64,000 nt of DNA, taken from positions 62,001 to 126,000 of the forward strand of contig NZ_JABASY010000005.1 in NCBI RefSeq assembly GCF_016107685.1. The letters are read 5' to 3'. The translations under genes and the position numbers were made by a program. Origin of the DNA: Brevibacterium yomogidense. Lineage in GTDB: Bacteria; Actinomycetota; Actinomycetes; Actinomycetales; Brevibacteriaceae. The notes beneath the pieces were generated by a model. The model had not been told where the DNA came from. It was given only the letters and a program-made list of their open reading frames with translations, and ran no database searches. Below are positions 50,810 through 60,793 of the stretch, piece after piece. How positions within the stretch are numbered: position 1 is the stretch's first letter; every line of letters begins with the position of its first letter.

Positions 50810-53683
50810 ATGGCCGCCACCACAAGCCCCCGCCGACTCGTCATCGTCGAGTCACCCACCAAAGCCCGCACGATTGTGGGGTACCTGGGGGACGGCTATG
50901 ACGTGACCGCCTCTGTCGGTCACATCCGCGACCTGCCCCAGCCGTCGGAGCTGCCCGCGGACATGAAGAAGGGCCCATACGGACGGTTCGCCGTCGACGT
51001 GGATTCCGACTTCACCCCCTACTACAGGGTCGACCCGGACAAGAAGAAGAAGGTCACGGAGCTCAAGAAGCTCCTCAAGGACGCCGACGAGCTCTACCTC
51101 GCAACGGATGAGGACCGCGAAGGCGAAGCCATCGCGTGGCACCTGCTCGAAGTGCTCAAGCCCAAGATCCCCGTCAAGCGCATGGTGTTCCACGAGATCA
51201 CCCGGGAAGCGATCGAACGCGCCCTGGAGAACACCCGCGAACTGGACGTCGACCTGGTCGACGCGCAGGAGACCCGCCGGATCCTCGACCGCCTCTACGG
51301 CTACGAGGTCTCCCCGGTGCTGTGGCGCAAGGTCCGTGCAGGCCTGTCCGCCGGCCGTGTCCAGTCCGTCGCGACCCGCCTGGTCGTCGAGCGTGAGCGC
51401 GAGCGCATGGCGTTCGTGTCCGCGGACTACTGGGACCTCGACATCGAACTGGCCGAGGCCGGCGGCGGCACCGCCTTCAAGGCCCGCCTCGACACCGTCG
51501 ACGGATCGAAGGTCGCCTCCGGCCGCGACTTCGACGACCGCGGACAGCTGAAGAAGGCGTCCAAGGCAGTCGTGCTGGACGAGCCGCAGGCCACGTCGCT
51601 CGCAGCCGCTCTCACCGGACCCGCGCAGCAGGCGCTCTCCGTCAGCTCGCTGGAGACGAAGCCGTACACCCGGCGCCCCGCCGCACCCTTCACCACGTCG
51701 ACCCTGCAGCAGGAGGCCGGTCGCAAGCTGCGCATGTCCGCCCGCCAGGCGATGCGGGTCGCACAGTCCCTGTACGAGAACGGCTACATCACGTACATGC
51801 GTACGGACTCCACCCAGCTGTCCGGCCAGGCGATCTCCGCCGCACGCCGTCAGATCGGTGAGCTGTACGGAGCGGAGTACGTCCCCAGCAAGCCCCGCAT
51901 GTACGGGTCGAAGGCAAAGGCCGCACAGGAGGCCCACGAGGCGATCCGCCCGTCCGGCGACTCGTTCCGCACTCCGGCGCAGGTGTCGTCCTCGATCGGC
52001 GGCGACGAGTTCCGCCTCTACGAACTCATCTGGAAGCGCACCGTCGCCTCGCAGATGGCCGACGCGAAGGGCTCGACCGCGACGATGAGGATCGGAGCGG
52101 ACCTCGCTGCGGCCTCGGCGGAGCTGGCCGGCGGGGGCTGGACGGCGGCGCCTGCGACGGCCGGATTCACGACCTCGGGCACGGTCATCACGTTCCGCGG
52201 CTTCCTCGCAGCCTACGAAGAGGGTCGCGACGTCGACCGCTACTCCGACCGCAAGGACGGCAAGGACGGCGAATCCCGCCTGCCGAACGTCAAGGAGGGC
52301 GACGCGATCGCCGTCGAGCGGGCGGAAGCGGACGGCCACACGACCGCACCGCCACCGCGCTTCACGGAAGCGAGCCTGGTCAAGCGACTCGAAGAGCTGG
52401 GGATCGGCCGCCCGTCGACGTACGCTGCGACGATCTCCACGATCCAGGACCGCGGATACGTGACGAACCGCGGCAACGCGCTGGTGCCCAGCTGGGTGGC
52501 GTTCTCCGTCACCCGGCTGCTCGAGGACCATTTCGAAGGGCTGGTCGACTACCAGTTCACAGCCGACCTCGAAGCGGACCTCGACCAGATCGCCGGGGGA
52601 CGTGAGGACCGCACACAGTGGCTCCACGACTTCTACTTCGGCGGTGAGGGCGAAGGTGTGAAGCCCGGCCTCAAGGCCGTCGTCGAAGACCTGGGCGACA
52701 TCGACGCCCGGGAGATCAACACCGTGCGCATCGCGGACGGCATCGTCCTGCGCGTGGGCCGCTACGGCCCGTACCTGGAAATCGCGCCGGAGAAGGAGGG
52801 GGACGACCCGGGCCGCGTGTCCGTGCCGGACGACCTCGCCCCCGACGAGCTCACCGAAGAAGCGGCGCGCGAACTCATCCGGACGCAGGGCATCGGTGAC
52901 CGCGAACTGGGCGTCGACCCGGAGACCGGTCACACGATCGTCGCGAAGTCCGGCCGGTTCGGCCCCTACGTGACCGAAGTGCTTCCCGAGCCGGAGGAGA
53001 AGCCCAAGCGGGGCGCCAAGAAGCCCAAGCCGCGCACCGCCTCCCTCTTCAAGTCGATGGAGCCCACCACGGTGACGCTCGAGCAGGCGCTGCGTCTGCT
53101 CACCCTGCCGCGCGTGGTCGGTGAGGACGCCGAAGGCACCCCCATCACCGCGCAGAACGGCCGCTACGGCCCGTACCTCAAGAAGGGGACGGACTCCCGG
53201 TCGCTGGAGCGGGAGGAGCAGATCTTCGGGATCACCCTCGAAGAGGCGCTGGAGATCTACTCGAAGCCCAAGCAGCGTCGCGGCGCACAGGCAGCACCGC
53301 CGCTCAAGGAGCTGGGCGAGGACCCGGAGTCGAAGAAGCCGGTCGTCGTGAAGGACGGGCGCTTCGGCCCCTACGTGACCGACGGCACGACGAACGCGAC
53401 CCTGCGCAAGGACGACTCCGTCGACGGCATCACCGCCACACGCGCTTTCGAACTCCTCGCGGAGAAGCGCGCCAAGGGGCCGGCGAAGAAGCGCACGACG
53501 ACACGGAAGACGACCGCGTCGAAGACCACGGCAGCGAAGAAGCCCGCAGCGAAGAAGACGGCTGCGAAGACCACGGCTGCGAAGTCGTCAACGGCGAAGT
53601 CGACGGGCACCACGTCGACGGCGAAGAAGACGACTGCCGCGAAGAAGACGACGGGGAAGAGCTCGACGCCCAAGACCCCGTGA
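50810..53683 (+). CDS. topA: DNA topoisomerase I
   Basis: A 957-aa type IA topoisomerase that relaxes negative supercoils. Toprim domain from the N-terminus (LVIVESPTKARTIVGYLG; YLATDEDREGEAIAWHLLE), catalytic Tyr329 in ITYMRTDST, then repeated C-terminal domains with GRYGPYL and GRFGPYVT. The last ~65 residues are a Lys/Ala/Thr tail typical of actinobacteria, needed for DNA binding and processivity in that group. No cysteine zinc fingers. AAGGAA precedes ATG 50810. Confidence 0.97.
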   Translation: MAATTSPRRLVIVESPTKARTIVGYLGDGYDVTASVGHIRDLPQPSELPADMKKGPYGRFAVDVDSDFTPYYRVDPDKKKKVTELKKLLKDADELYLATDEDREGEAIAWHLLEVLKPKIPVKRMVFHEITREAIERALENTRELDVDLVDAQETRRILDRLYGYEVSPVLWRKVRAGLSAGRVQSVATRLVVERERERMAFVSADYWDLDIELAEAGGGTAFKARLDTVDGSKVASGRDFDDRGQLKKASKAVVLDEPQATSLAAALTGPAQQALSVSSLETKPYTRRPAAPFTTSTLQQEAGRKLRMSARQAMRVAQSLYENGYITYMRTDSTQLSGQAISAARRQIGELYGAEYVPSKPRMYGSKAKAAQEAHEAIRPSGDSFRTPAQVSSSIGGDEFRLYELIWKRTVASQMADAKGSTATMRIGADLAAASAELAGGGWTAAPATAGFTTSGTVITFRGFLAAYEEGRDVDRYSDRKDGKDGESRLPNVKEGDAIAVERAEADGHTTAPPPRFTEASLVKRLEELGIGRPSTYAATISTIQDRGYVTNRGNALVPSWVAFSVTRLLEDHFEGLVDYQFTADLEADLDQIAGGREDRTQWLHDFYFGGEGEGVKPGLKAVVEDLGDIDAREINTVRIADGIVLRVGRYGPYLEIAPEKEGDDPGRVSVPDDLAPDELTEEAARELIRTQGIGDRELGVDPETGHTIVAKSGRFGPYVTEVLPEPEEKPKRGAKKPKPRTASLFKSMEPTTVTLEQALRLLTLPRVVGEDAEGTPITAQNGRYGPYLKKGTDSRSLEREEQIFGITLEEALEIYSKPKQRRGAQAAPPLKELGEDPESKKPVVVKDGRFGPYVTDGTTNATLRKDDSVDGITATRAFELLAEKRAKGPAKKRTTTRKTTASKTTAAKKPAAKKTAAKTTAAKSSTAKSTGTTSTAKKTTAAKKTTGKSSTPKTP

Positions 53684-53746
53684 CGGCTGCGGGTGTCGAA
53701 TCCGGCTGGGAGCGACGCCCTCCGCCAAGCGGATGAACGCTGCGGC

Positions 53747-54553
53747 TCAGAGGCGGTGGGCGTCGAGGTAGGTCCGGGCGGCCTCGGCGTCGGCGGGATC
53801 GAGTTGCCCCGGCACGAGGTCGTACTCGCGGGAGTACGCGGCTCGCAGGGCGTCCTCCACGGTCTCCACGGTGAGCCCGGGGTGGAGTTCGGAGATCGAG
53901 CCGCCGGTCCGCGGTTCCCACGCGAGGCCCAGTGCCGCCTGCACATCGGTGAGCACTGCGCGGATCGGGTCGGGGTCCTCGACGATGATCGACGACGAGA
54001 ACAGCCACGCTCCGCCCACCACGCGCTGTGCGGTGCCGATCGCCTTGATCTCCCCGCCCACGTTGACGCTGTGCTCTCCCGGGCAGTACTCGCCCGGGAT
54101 CTCGCCCATCCGCGCGTCGATGCCGATGTCCCGCAGCGCCGCCGCGTACATCTCGCCGAACCGCACGAACCGGTCCTGGGTCTCCGTGAGGAACGCGGTC
54201 GTCGGCTCGATGTGGTCGATGACGAGACTGCCCGGGTGATACGCGGCCACACGCCCGCCCAGAGTCCGCAGTGCCGGGGTGAAATCGTGCGCGCGGGCTG
54301 CCTCGATCGCGGGCCGGAACCCGTCGAGGAACCGATCGCGCGCACCGAAGGCGACCGTGGGGGCCGGTCGGTAGATCCTCAGGGTGGGGCCGCGCCTGCC
54401 GTCGCGCACCGCGTCGAGCAGGGCCCGCGCCATCGCGAGGTCGGTGAGGGCGTCGCCCGGGCCGTGCCGCAGCACGGAGAGAGCCCCCCGCTGCCCGCCG
54501 CCGAGGTCCCCTGCCCTATCCATATCCGCCGCCGGCTTCGTCTCTGTTCGCAC
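53747..54553 (-). CDS. lplA: Lipoate--protein ligase family protein
   Basis: A 268-aa biotin/lipoate ligase-fold protein. LRIYRPAPTVAFGARD, LRTLGGRVAAYHPGSL and NVGGEIKAIGTAQRVVGGAW fit the family; the Lys in GGEIKAIGTAQR is the usual catalytic lysine. Attaches lipoate (or octanoate) to 2-oxoacid dehydrogenases or the glycine cleavage H protein. GTG 54553 lies 7 nt after a TACTCT -10 box, so the mRNA is likely leaderless; ATG 54523 is the alternative. Confidence 0.82.
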   Translation of the reverse strand: MRTETKPAADMDRAGDLGGGQRGALSVLRHGPGDALTDLAMARALLDAVRDGRRGPTLRIYRPAPTVAFGARDRFLDGFRPAIEAARAHDFTPALRTLGGRVAAYHPGSLVIDHIEPTTAFLTETQDRFVRFGEMYAAALRDIGIDARMGEIPGEYCPGEHSVNVGGEIKAIGTAQRVVGGAWLFSSSIIVEDPDPIRAVLTDVQAALGLAWEPRTGGSISELHPGLTVETVEDALRAAYSREYDLVPGQLDPADAEAARTYLDAHRL

Positions 54554-54667
54554 GGTCTCAGAGTAGTCGGGAGACCGCGCGACGGCCGGCGCAGGGAGCA
54601 GGCCGCCGCTGCGCCGCGACCGCTGACGTCCCCGTCCGTGTCCGGGCTCGCAGGTAGGCTTGAAGAC
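54554..54667. promoter_or_regulatory. Divergent leaderless promoters (lplA and tmk fusion)
   Basis: TACTCT read leftward stands 7 nt before GTG 54553; TAGGCT read rightward stands 7 nt before GTG 54668. Neither gene has a ribosome binding site. Both transcripts probably begin at their start codons. Confidence 0.6.
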
Positions 54668-57445
54668 GTGAATGATCAAGGATCCTCGCACCCCCGATCG
54701 AACCGCCCGCAGGACGAGCGTCCTGCCGGTGGGGCGCCAGCAGCAGACGTCCTGGGCGTCTTCACCGTCGAAGTGGGCGCCTGGCTCACCATCCTCACGG
54801 CTGCGGCCCTGGGTTTCGCTTCGGCGGGTGCGTTCGGCGTCTCCGCGTTCGTGGACTCCTCGCAGATGTCGGGGATCCATGCGCTCACCGGCGACGGCGG
54901 CCTCGCCTCCCGTCCGGCGGTCCTCCTCTACGCGGCGGTCCTCGCAGCAGCCGTGGCCGGCCTGTTCGTCCCCCAGGACAAGCTGAGCGGCAGGGCAGCG
55001 CTGCGCGTCGCACTGGGTGCGTCGATCGTCGTCGTGGGCCTCGCCATCGCACTGGTATTCACCGTCTCCGCGATCCTCGCGGTCGTCGTGGGCCTGGGAG
55101 TGGGCGCCACTTTCGCGGCGGTGCTGAGCCTCATCGTCAACACCCGTGTGAAGCCGTGGCGCAGCGCCGGTGTCGCCGCAGCCGTCATGGTGTTCACCAC
55201 CTACGCCGCACAGCTGCTGGGCGGCGTGAGCGGTGGGCACGGCGCGATCCGCTGGCTCCTGCTGCTGGGGAGCCTCGTGATGACAGCCGGCGTCGTCGTG
55301 CTCCTCGTGAAGACGCCGGACGGGGGCGTGCATCTGCCGGACACCGGCGCGCACGTCCTGGACCGCGCAGGGATCGCCCGGCCCGGGGCACAGGTCACCA
55401 GCGCCTGGCCCTGCCATCTCCTCTTCGCGGTGCTGGGCGCGGTCGGCGTCCTCGCACAGCCGACCGTCGCAGATCTGGGCTTCGGGCAGGCCGGGATGTC
55501 CGTCATCCTGTGCGCTGTGCTCCTGGGCTGGGCCGTCGGCTTCGAGACGGGACCGGATTTCGCGCCCGGCATGACCCGCACCCGACTCACCTCGTTCGCC
55601 CTCATCGCCGCAGGTGTCCTCACGGTGTCCACGGGCGTGCTCACGGAGCTGTCCGGCACCGCGATCCTCTCCGGCGGCGTCGCGTTCCTCGTGGGCCTGG
55701 GCGTGCGTGCCCAGCGGTACCACTTCTCGCGCCGGATCGGCGCGATCGTAGGCATGGCGGCCGCGGTCATCATCACCGCCGTCGGCTTCACGGCAGAGCT
55801 CCCCCTGAGCGCATACGCGTCGTGGGACATCCATCCCGCCGGTCTCTCCTACGTGCTCATCGGTGCGATCGCGCTGATCGCCGGAGTGATCTCCCTCTTC
55901 ACGTTCGGCCCCACCGGGATCCACGGGATCGGCGTCGACGTCGTCCACGCATTCCGAGTGCCCCAGGCCGCGGGCCGCAGGGCAGCGGCAGCCGGCACGG
56001 GACCGGGTGAAGCCGGTGCGCAGCATGCCGGTGCGCCGGACACCGGAGCACAGGACATCGGCGCGCAGGACACCGGTCGAGGCACGGGGGCCGCACCGGA
56101 AGCTCTGGGAGCAGCGGAAGCTCCGGGGTCGGCGGATGCGGTCGCGCACGGAGATCCAGCGGCGGTCGCAGCGACGACACTGGCATCGGCGCTGGGCGCG
56201 GATGCCGCGCCATCGGGCTCACCGGATTCCCCGTCCGGCAGCCGGGGGCTGTTCGTCGCGATCGAAGGCGGCGACGGGACCGGCAAGAGCACACAGATCC
56301 ACCTCCTCGCGGACGCACTGCGGGACAGGGGGCACGCGGAAGTCGTCACCACTCGCGAACCCGGCGGCACGGAAGCGGGCCGGATGCTGCGATCCGTGGT
56401 CCTGGACGGGGACGGTGTCACACCCCGGGCGGAGGCCCTGGTGTTCGCCGCCGACCGTGCCCACCACGTCGCCTCGCTCATCCGACCGATCGTCGCCCGC
56501 GGCGGCATCGTCATCACCGACCGGTACATCGACTCCTCGCGCGCCTATCAGGCGGCCGGGCGGGAACTGGGCGATGACGAGATCGTCGCACTGTCGACCT
56601 GGGCGACGGAGGGACTGCGCCCGGACCTCACGATCGTGCTGGATGCGAATCCCGCCGTCACCCGGCAGCGCACCAGCAGCCGCGGCGACGAGAACCACCT
56701 CGACGCCCTCGACCACTTCTTCCACACGACGGTGAGGCAGTCGTTCCTGGCATTCGCGGCAGCGTCCCCCGACCGCTACGTCGTCATCGACGCCGGACGG
56801 GACATCGACACCATCGCAGACGCCGTCCTCCAGGCGGTGGAAGACCACCTCGCAGGTGCGGCGAAAGAGGACTCACAGCAGGACTCGTTCTCAGGCCCCC
56901 TGCAGCCTGCGGGCCCGTCCCCTGTCGCCTCGTCTCACACAGCAGGGCCGACCGCCGGGGGTGCCGCGCCCGCCGGTGCACCCGTCGTCGCGGATGACGC
57001 GCCGACCGTCGTCCACCGTGTACCCGCAGAAGCGGGCAGCGAAGACGAGACCCGGGCAGTGCGTCGCGCCGCGCCCGCGACGGATGAGGGGAGTGAAGGC
57101 GAGACCCGAGTCGTGCGACGCGCGGAGGCGGATGCCCCGCACGGTTCTGCACCCCACGTTCCCGCCCCTCATGCGTCCGCGCCGCACAGCTCTTCGCCGC
57201 AGGGCTCCCCGCCACACCCCGGATACGCGCCGCCTCCGCCTCCGCCCGTCGTGGACACGTCAGAGGCTCCCACGACCGTCCAGAGCGCGGTCCCCCCGCA
57301 GCGTGACGTGACCACCGCTGCACGGCAGACGAGCAGGGAACGGCTGCGTGCGCAGGCGGAGATCGAACGACAGGCGCGCGAACGGCTGCGCGCACAGCGA
57401 GGCCACGACCGCGGACCCGACCACGGTGGCCCGGTGCCACGATGA
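54668..57445 (+). CDS. tmk: Membrane domain fused to thymidylate kinase
   Basis: A 925-aa fusion. Residues ~30-420 have about ten membrane helices of MFS-like character (VEVGAWLTILTAAALGFASA is the first). After an Ala/Gly-rich linker, residues ~528-735 are a complete dTMP kinase: P-loop IEGGDGTGKSTQ, TREPGGTEAGRML, TDRYIDSSRAYQ. A Pro/Ala-rich tail with a terminal Arg/Gln coiled coil follows. The kinase makes dTDP for DNA synthesis; membrane tethering is a known actinobacterial arrangement. Leaderless GTG start; overlaps holB. Confidence 0.92.
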   Translation: MNDQGSSHPRSNRPQDERPAGGAPAADVLGVFTVEVGAWLTILTAAALGFASAGAFGVSAFVDSSQMSGIHALTGDGGLASRPAVLLYAAVLAAAVAGLFVPQDKLSGRAALRVALGASIVVVGLAIALVFTVSAILAVVVGLGVGATFAAVLSLIVNTRVKPWRSAGVAAAVMVFTTYAAQLLGGVSGGHGAIRWLLLLGSLVMTAGVVVLLVKTPDGGVHLPDTGAHVLDRAGIARPGAQVTSAWPCHLLFAVLGAVGVLAQPTVADLGFGQAGMSVILCAVLLGWAVGFETGPDFAPGMTRTRLTSFALIAAGVLTVSTGVLTELSGTAILSGGVAFLVGLGVRAQRYHFSRRIGAIVGMAAAVIITAVGFTAELPLSAYASWDIHPAGLSYVLIGAIALIAGVISLFTFGPTGIHGIGVDVVHAFRVPQAAGRRAAAAGTGPGEAGAQHAGAPDTGAQDIGAQDTGRGTGAAPEALGAAEAPGSADAVAHGDPAAVAATTLASALGADAAPSGSPDSPSGSRGLFVAIEGGDGTGKSTQIHLLADALRDRGHAEVVTTREPGGTEAGRMLRSVVLDGDGVTPRAEALVFAADRAHHVASLIRPIVARGGIVITDRYIDSSRAYQAAGRELGDDEIVALSTWATEGLRPDLTIVLDANPAVTRQRTSSRGDENHLDALDHFFHTTVRQSFLAFAAASPDRYVVIDAGRDIDTIADAVLQAVEDHLAGAAKEDSQQDSFSGPLQPAGPSPVASSHTAGPTAGGAAPAGAPVVADDAPTVVHRVPAEAGSEDETRAVRRAAPATDEGSEGETRVVRRAEADAPHGSAPHVPAPHASAPHSSSPQGSPPHPGYAPPPPPPVVDTSEAPTTVQSAVPPQRDVTTAARQTSRERLRAQAEIERQARERLRAQRGHDRGPDHGGPVPR

Positions 57446-58590
57446 GCGTCTGGGATGAACTGGTCGGCCAGGAACGCGCGGTCGACGAGTTGTCGCGCGC
57501 CTCCGCCGCCGGCAGCACCGGAATGACGCACGCGTGGCTCATCACGGGGCCGCCCGGCTCAGGACGCTCCAATGCCGCCCGCGCCTTCGCCGCGGCCCTC
57601 CTCACACCCGACGCCGGGGAGGCGGACTCGCCGGCCGTCCAACGGGCACTGCGGGGGACGCACGAATCGATGACCGTGCTGTCGACCCAGAAGTCGCTCA
57701 TCTCGATCGACGAGGTCCGCGCACTCGTGTCGACCGCACACCAGGCGCCCGTGAACGCGCCCTGGCGGGTCGTCATCATCGAAGACGCTGACCGCATGGC
57801 CGAACGCACCTCCAACGTCCTCCTCAAGGCGATCGAGGAGCCCCCGCCGTCGACCGTGTGGATCCTGTGCGCACCCAGCCCGGAGGACGTGCTCACGACC
57901 ATCCGCTCGCGGTGCCGCAACGTCACACTCCGCATCCCCAGTCCGGACGCGGTCGCAGCCCTGCTGCGGGAGAAGGCCGGTGTCGACGCGGACACCGCAC
58001 GCTGGGCGGCGCACGCCTCCCAGAGTCACATCGGCAGGGCCCGCCACCTCGCCACCTCGCCGAACGCGCGATCAGAACGCACCTTCGTCCTCGACATCCC
58101 GCGCCACCTCACCTCCGTCGGCTCTACCATCCGCATCGCCGCGCGCATCGTCGACGTCGCGAAGGATCGGGCGAAGGCGCGCACGGAGGAACGCAACGCG
58201 CAGGAGAAGGAGCGGCTGCTCACGACGCTCGGCGTCGAAGCCGGGGGAAAGATCCCGCCCAGCGCGCGCGCCCAGATCCGCCGTCTCGAAGAAGAGCAGA
58301 AGAGGCGGGACGTGCGTGCCCGCAACGACGAGCTCGACTCGATCTTCATCGAGCTGCTGTCCCTCTACCGCGACGTCCTCGCTGCACAACTGGGTGCCGA
58401 CACCGGACGGATCAACGTGGACGAAGACGAACGCATCGCGAAGCTCGCGGCAGAAGGCGACTCGACGGCGACGCTCAAGAGGATCGATGTCCTCCGTCAG
58501 GCGCGTGAGCGGCTCGCGACCAACATGTCATCGGCGCTCGTCGTGGAGGCCGCGTTCGTCGGCCTGTCGAACCCCTGGATCACGGACTGA
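57442..58590 (+). CDS. holB: DNA polymerase III subunit delta'
   Basis: A 382-aa clamp-loader subunit. P-loop GPPGSGRS (residues 36-43), VVIIEDADRMAERTSNVLLKAIEEPP (here the Walker B and sensor region) and TIRSRCRNV with the SRC motif. The Cys zinc cluster of the E. coli protein is missing, as often in actinobacteria. Translationally coupled to tmk by ATGA. Confidence 0.95.
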   Translation: MSVWDELVGQERAVDELSRASAAGSTGMTHAWLITGPPGSGRSNAARAFAAALLTPDAGEADSPAVQRALRGTHESMTVLSTQKSLISIDEVRALVSTAHQAPVNAPWRVVIIEDADRMAERTSNVLLKAIEEPPPSTVWILCAPSPEDVLTTIRSRCRNVTLRIPSPDAVAALLREKAGVDADTARWAAHASQSHIGRARHLATSPNARSERTFVLDIPRHLTSVGSTIRIAARIVDVAKDRAKARTEERNAQEKERLLTTLGVEAGGKIPPSARAQIRRLEEEQKRRDVRARNDELDSIFIELLSLYRDVLAAQLGADTGRINVDEDERIAKLAAEGDSTATLKRIDVLRQARERLATNMSSALVVEAAFVGLSNPWITD

Positions 58591-58627
58591 CCGAGTCGCT
58601 GCGTCACGGACCGACCGAGTCCCCGGA

Positions 58628-59824
58628 TCACCGACTGACGCGGTGGCCCTGCACGGCCTCCTCTGGGTGAGCCGCCGCGTCCGGCCGGGGGACCGGGTTC
58701 TGCAGGAGTGAAGCGACCAGCGTCGCGGTCAGCTCGACGCGCCGCGGGATCCACGACAGCAGAGCGTGCTCGTCGTCCGCATGGGACCCGCCGCCCACGG
58801 TGCCCAACCCGTCGAGGGTGGGGGTGCCCATCCCCGCGGCGAAGTTCGCATCCGACCCTCCGCCTACACGCACCGAGCCCAGCGGCGGATGTCCCAGGGC
58901 CTCGGCAGCCTCTTGCGCGCGCACGAGGAGGTCCTCTGCGAACCTCTCCTCGAGCGGTGGCCGGTTGATGCCGCCGTGGAGCACGATCCGCGCCCCCGGG
59001 TTCTGCGTTTCGAGTGCTCTCATCTGAGAATCGACCCGCTGCTGCTCGTCCACCGTGAGCGCCCGGGAATCCACGCCGACGGTCGCCCGCGCCGGCACCG
59101 TGTTCGTCGTCGTCCCCGACTGCATGACCGCCGGGACGACCGTGGTGCTGCCGTCCGGCGAGCCGATCTGCTCGATCCGCAGCACCTGCTGGGCCACTTC
59201 GACCGTCGCATTCACGCCGCGCTCCGGTTCGACCCCGGCGTGGGCGGCCCGGCCGATGACCTCCAGCTGGTAGATCGCCACCCCCTTGCGCGCGACCTTC
59301 ACCTCGCCGTCCGTGCCTCCGGATTCGAAGACGAGGACGGCCTCCACCTCCTGGGCGAGACTCTCGATGAGGGACTGCGAGGTGGGTGAACCCAGCTCCT
59401 CATCCGCCGTGATGAGGATGCTCACTCCGTCGAGCGCCTTCTCACCGGAGCGGCGGAGCAGTTCGCCCACCGCATGGAACGCGATGAGGATCCCGCCCTT
59501 CATGTCGTCCGTGCCGGGCCCGCTCACGACGTCGCCGGAGACGGACCAGGGCATCGTCGCCAGGGTTCCGCGGGGCCAGACAGTGTCGTGGTGACCGAGC
59601 AGCAGCACGCGGCGGGGGCCTGTGCCGATGTGGAAGAGCACGTGTGGGAACCCCTCTACCGATCGGATGCTGGGCCGCACACCCGTGATCTGTTCGCCGA
59701 TCTCTGCGATGAGCCGGGCGCTGGCTGCGAGGGATCGCGGGTCGTTCGACGGTGACTCGCATTCGACGAGCGTCCGGAACTGGGTGAGGAACTCCTTGAC
59801 CCTCTCCTGCGAGAATCTGATCAC
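58628..59824 (-). CDS. M20-family metallopeptidase
   Basis: A 398-aa zinc carboxypeptidase/amidohydrolase of the CPG2 type. LLLGHHDTVWP and GTDDMKGG give the first metal His and bridging Asp, ITADEELGS the catalytic Glu pair, GGGSDANF and SHADDEHA the later ligands. GTG 59824 is chosen (AGAGG 9 nt upstream); GTG 59836 is also in frame. Releases amino acids or hydrolyses acylated ones; substrate unknown. Confidence 0.88.
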   Translation of the reverse strand: MIRFSQERVKEFLTQFRTLVECESPSNDPRSLAASARLIAEIGEQITGVRPSIRSVEGFPHVLFHIGTGPRRVLLLGHHDTVWPRGTLATMPWSVSGDVVSGPGTDDMKGGILIAFHAVGELLRRSGEKALDGVSILITADEELGSPTSQSLIESLAQEVEAVLVFESGGTDGEVKVARKGVAIYQLEVIGRAAHAGVEPERGVNATVEVAQQVLRIEQIGSPDGSTTVVPAVMQSGTTTNTVPARATVGVDSRALTVDEQQRVDSQMRALETQNPGARIVLHGGINRPPLEERFAEDLLVRAQEAAEALGHPPLGSVRVGGGSDANFAAGMGTPTLDGLGTVGGGSHADDEHALLSWIPRRVELTATLVASLLQNPVPRPDAAAHPEEAVQGHRVSR

Positions 59825-60002
59825 GCTCGTGCACACCTCTGCTCGTCGGGAACCTGACAGCCGTCGTCACGAGGTTACGCGAAAGTCGTCACGGATACCG
59901 GCGCGTATGGGGCAGACGGACACCGAGGAGCGTGGAACTGTCAGCTACCGAGGCGCGCGGAACTGCGAGTTCCATCGTGTTCCGAGGGGGTGCCGATCAC
60001 AC

Positions 60003-60722
60003 TCAGAAGGCGAAGGCGAGCTTCGCGGCGACCAGCAGCATGACGGCGGCGATGCCCAGGTCGATCGCGCGCCAGACGCGGGGGCTGCGCAGCACGGGGG
60101 CGAGCAGGTGCGCGCCCCACCCGAGTCCCGCGAACCACACGAGCGACCCAAGCATGGCGCCCCCGGCGAACACCCATCGCGGCTCGTGCTGGTTGGCGAT
60201 CGTGCCCAGCATGACGACGGTGTCCAGGTACACGTGCGGGTTGAGGAACGTGAGCGCCGCCGTCGCGACTGCGATCGACCCGGCGCTGCGCACGAGAACC
60301 TGCCCCCGGGAGCCCGTATCCATGTTGTTCTGCCCCCGGGAGCCCGTACCGCCCGCCACGCCTGCACCCGCACCCGCGTCGTCTCGTCCCTGCGCATCCG
60401 CATCATTCTCCGCATGCGGGTCGAGGGACTCGTCGTGGCCGAACGCGGCGCGGATGCTCGTGTACGCGAACCACACGAGGTAGGCGACGCCGCCCCACCG
60501 CATGATCTGGACGATCCACGGGGCGCGTTCGAACACGATCCCGATCCCGGCGGTGCCCAGCGCGATCAGCGCGATGTCTGCGAGAGCGCAGACGATCACG
60601 ACGACCGCGACGTGCTCGCGGCGGATGCCCTGGCGCAGGACGAAGGCGTTCTGGGGCCCGATGGCGATGATGAGTCCGATGCCGGTCGCGAAGCCGACGG
60701 CGAGCAGGGTGAGGAGGGTCAT
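60003..60722 (-). CDS. lysE: LysE/ArgO-family amino acid exporter
   Basis: A 239-aa exporter with about six helices (GFATGIGLIIAIGPQNAFVLRQG; ALTFLNPHVYLDTVVMLG), the LysE signature segments. It exports lysine or arginine. A cytoplasmic loop contains an 18-bp direct repeat (SRGQ twice). Divergent from a LysR regulator, the standard lysE-lysG layout. ATG 60722. Confidence 0.9.
   Translation of the reverse strand: MTLLTLLAVGFATGIGLIIAIGPQNAFVLRQGIRREHVAVVVIVCALADIALIALGTAGIGIVFERAPWIVQIMRWGGVAYLVWFAYTSIRAAFGHDESLDPHAENDADAQGRDDAGAGAGVAGGTGSRGQNNMDTGSRGQVLVRSAGSIAVATAALTFLNPHVYLDTVVMLGTIANQHEPRWVFAGGAMLGSLVWFAGLGWGAHLLAPVLRSPRVWRAIDLGIAAVMLLVAAKLAFAF
60301..60348 (-). repeat. 18-bp direct repeat inside lysE
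   Basis: TGCCCCCGGGAGCCCGTA at 60301-60318 and 60331-60348, 30 bp apart and so in frame, in the hydrophilic loop between helices three and four. Confidence 0.8.
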
Positions 60723-60793
60723 GAGCACGAACGTACGGTGCGCGGGCGTGTGAAGTCCATGTGCATCGCCTTCAGCTGGTTAAGGTGATCTTC

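Noticed and set aside
50852-52933. 693-codon leftward open frame inside topA
   Set aside because: Fully antisense to topA; no domain pattern.
53693-54667. Rightward extension upstream of the tmk fusion
   Set aside because: Antisense to the lipoate ligase; the leaderless GTG at 54668 starts a clean membrane domain.
54554-56149. Leftward extension of the lipoate ligase frame to 800 residues
   Set aside because: The extension is antisense to the tmk fusion's membrane domain; only the part below 54553 shows the ligase family.
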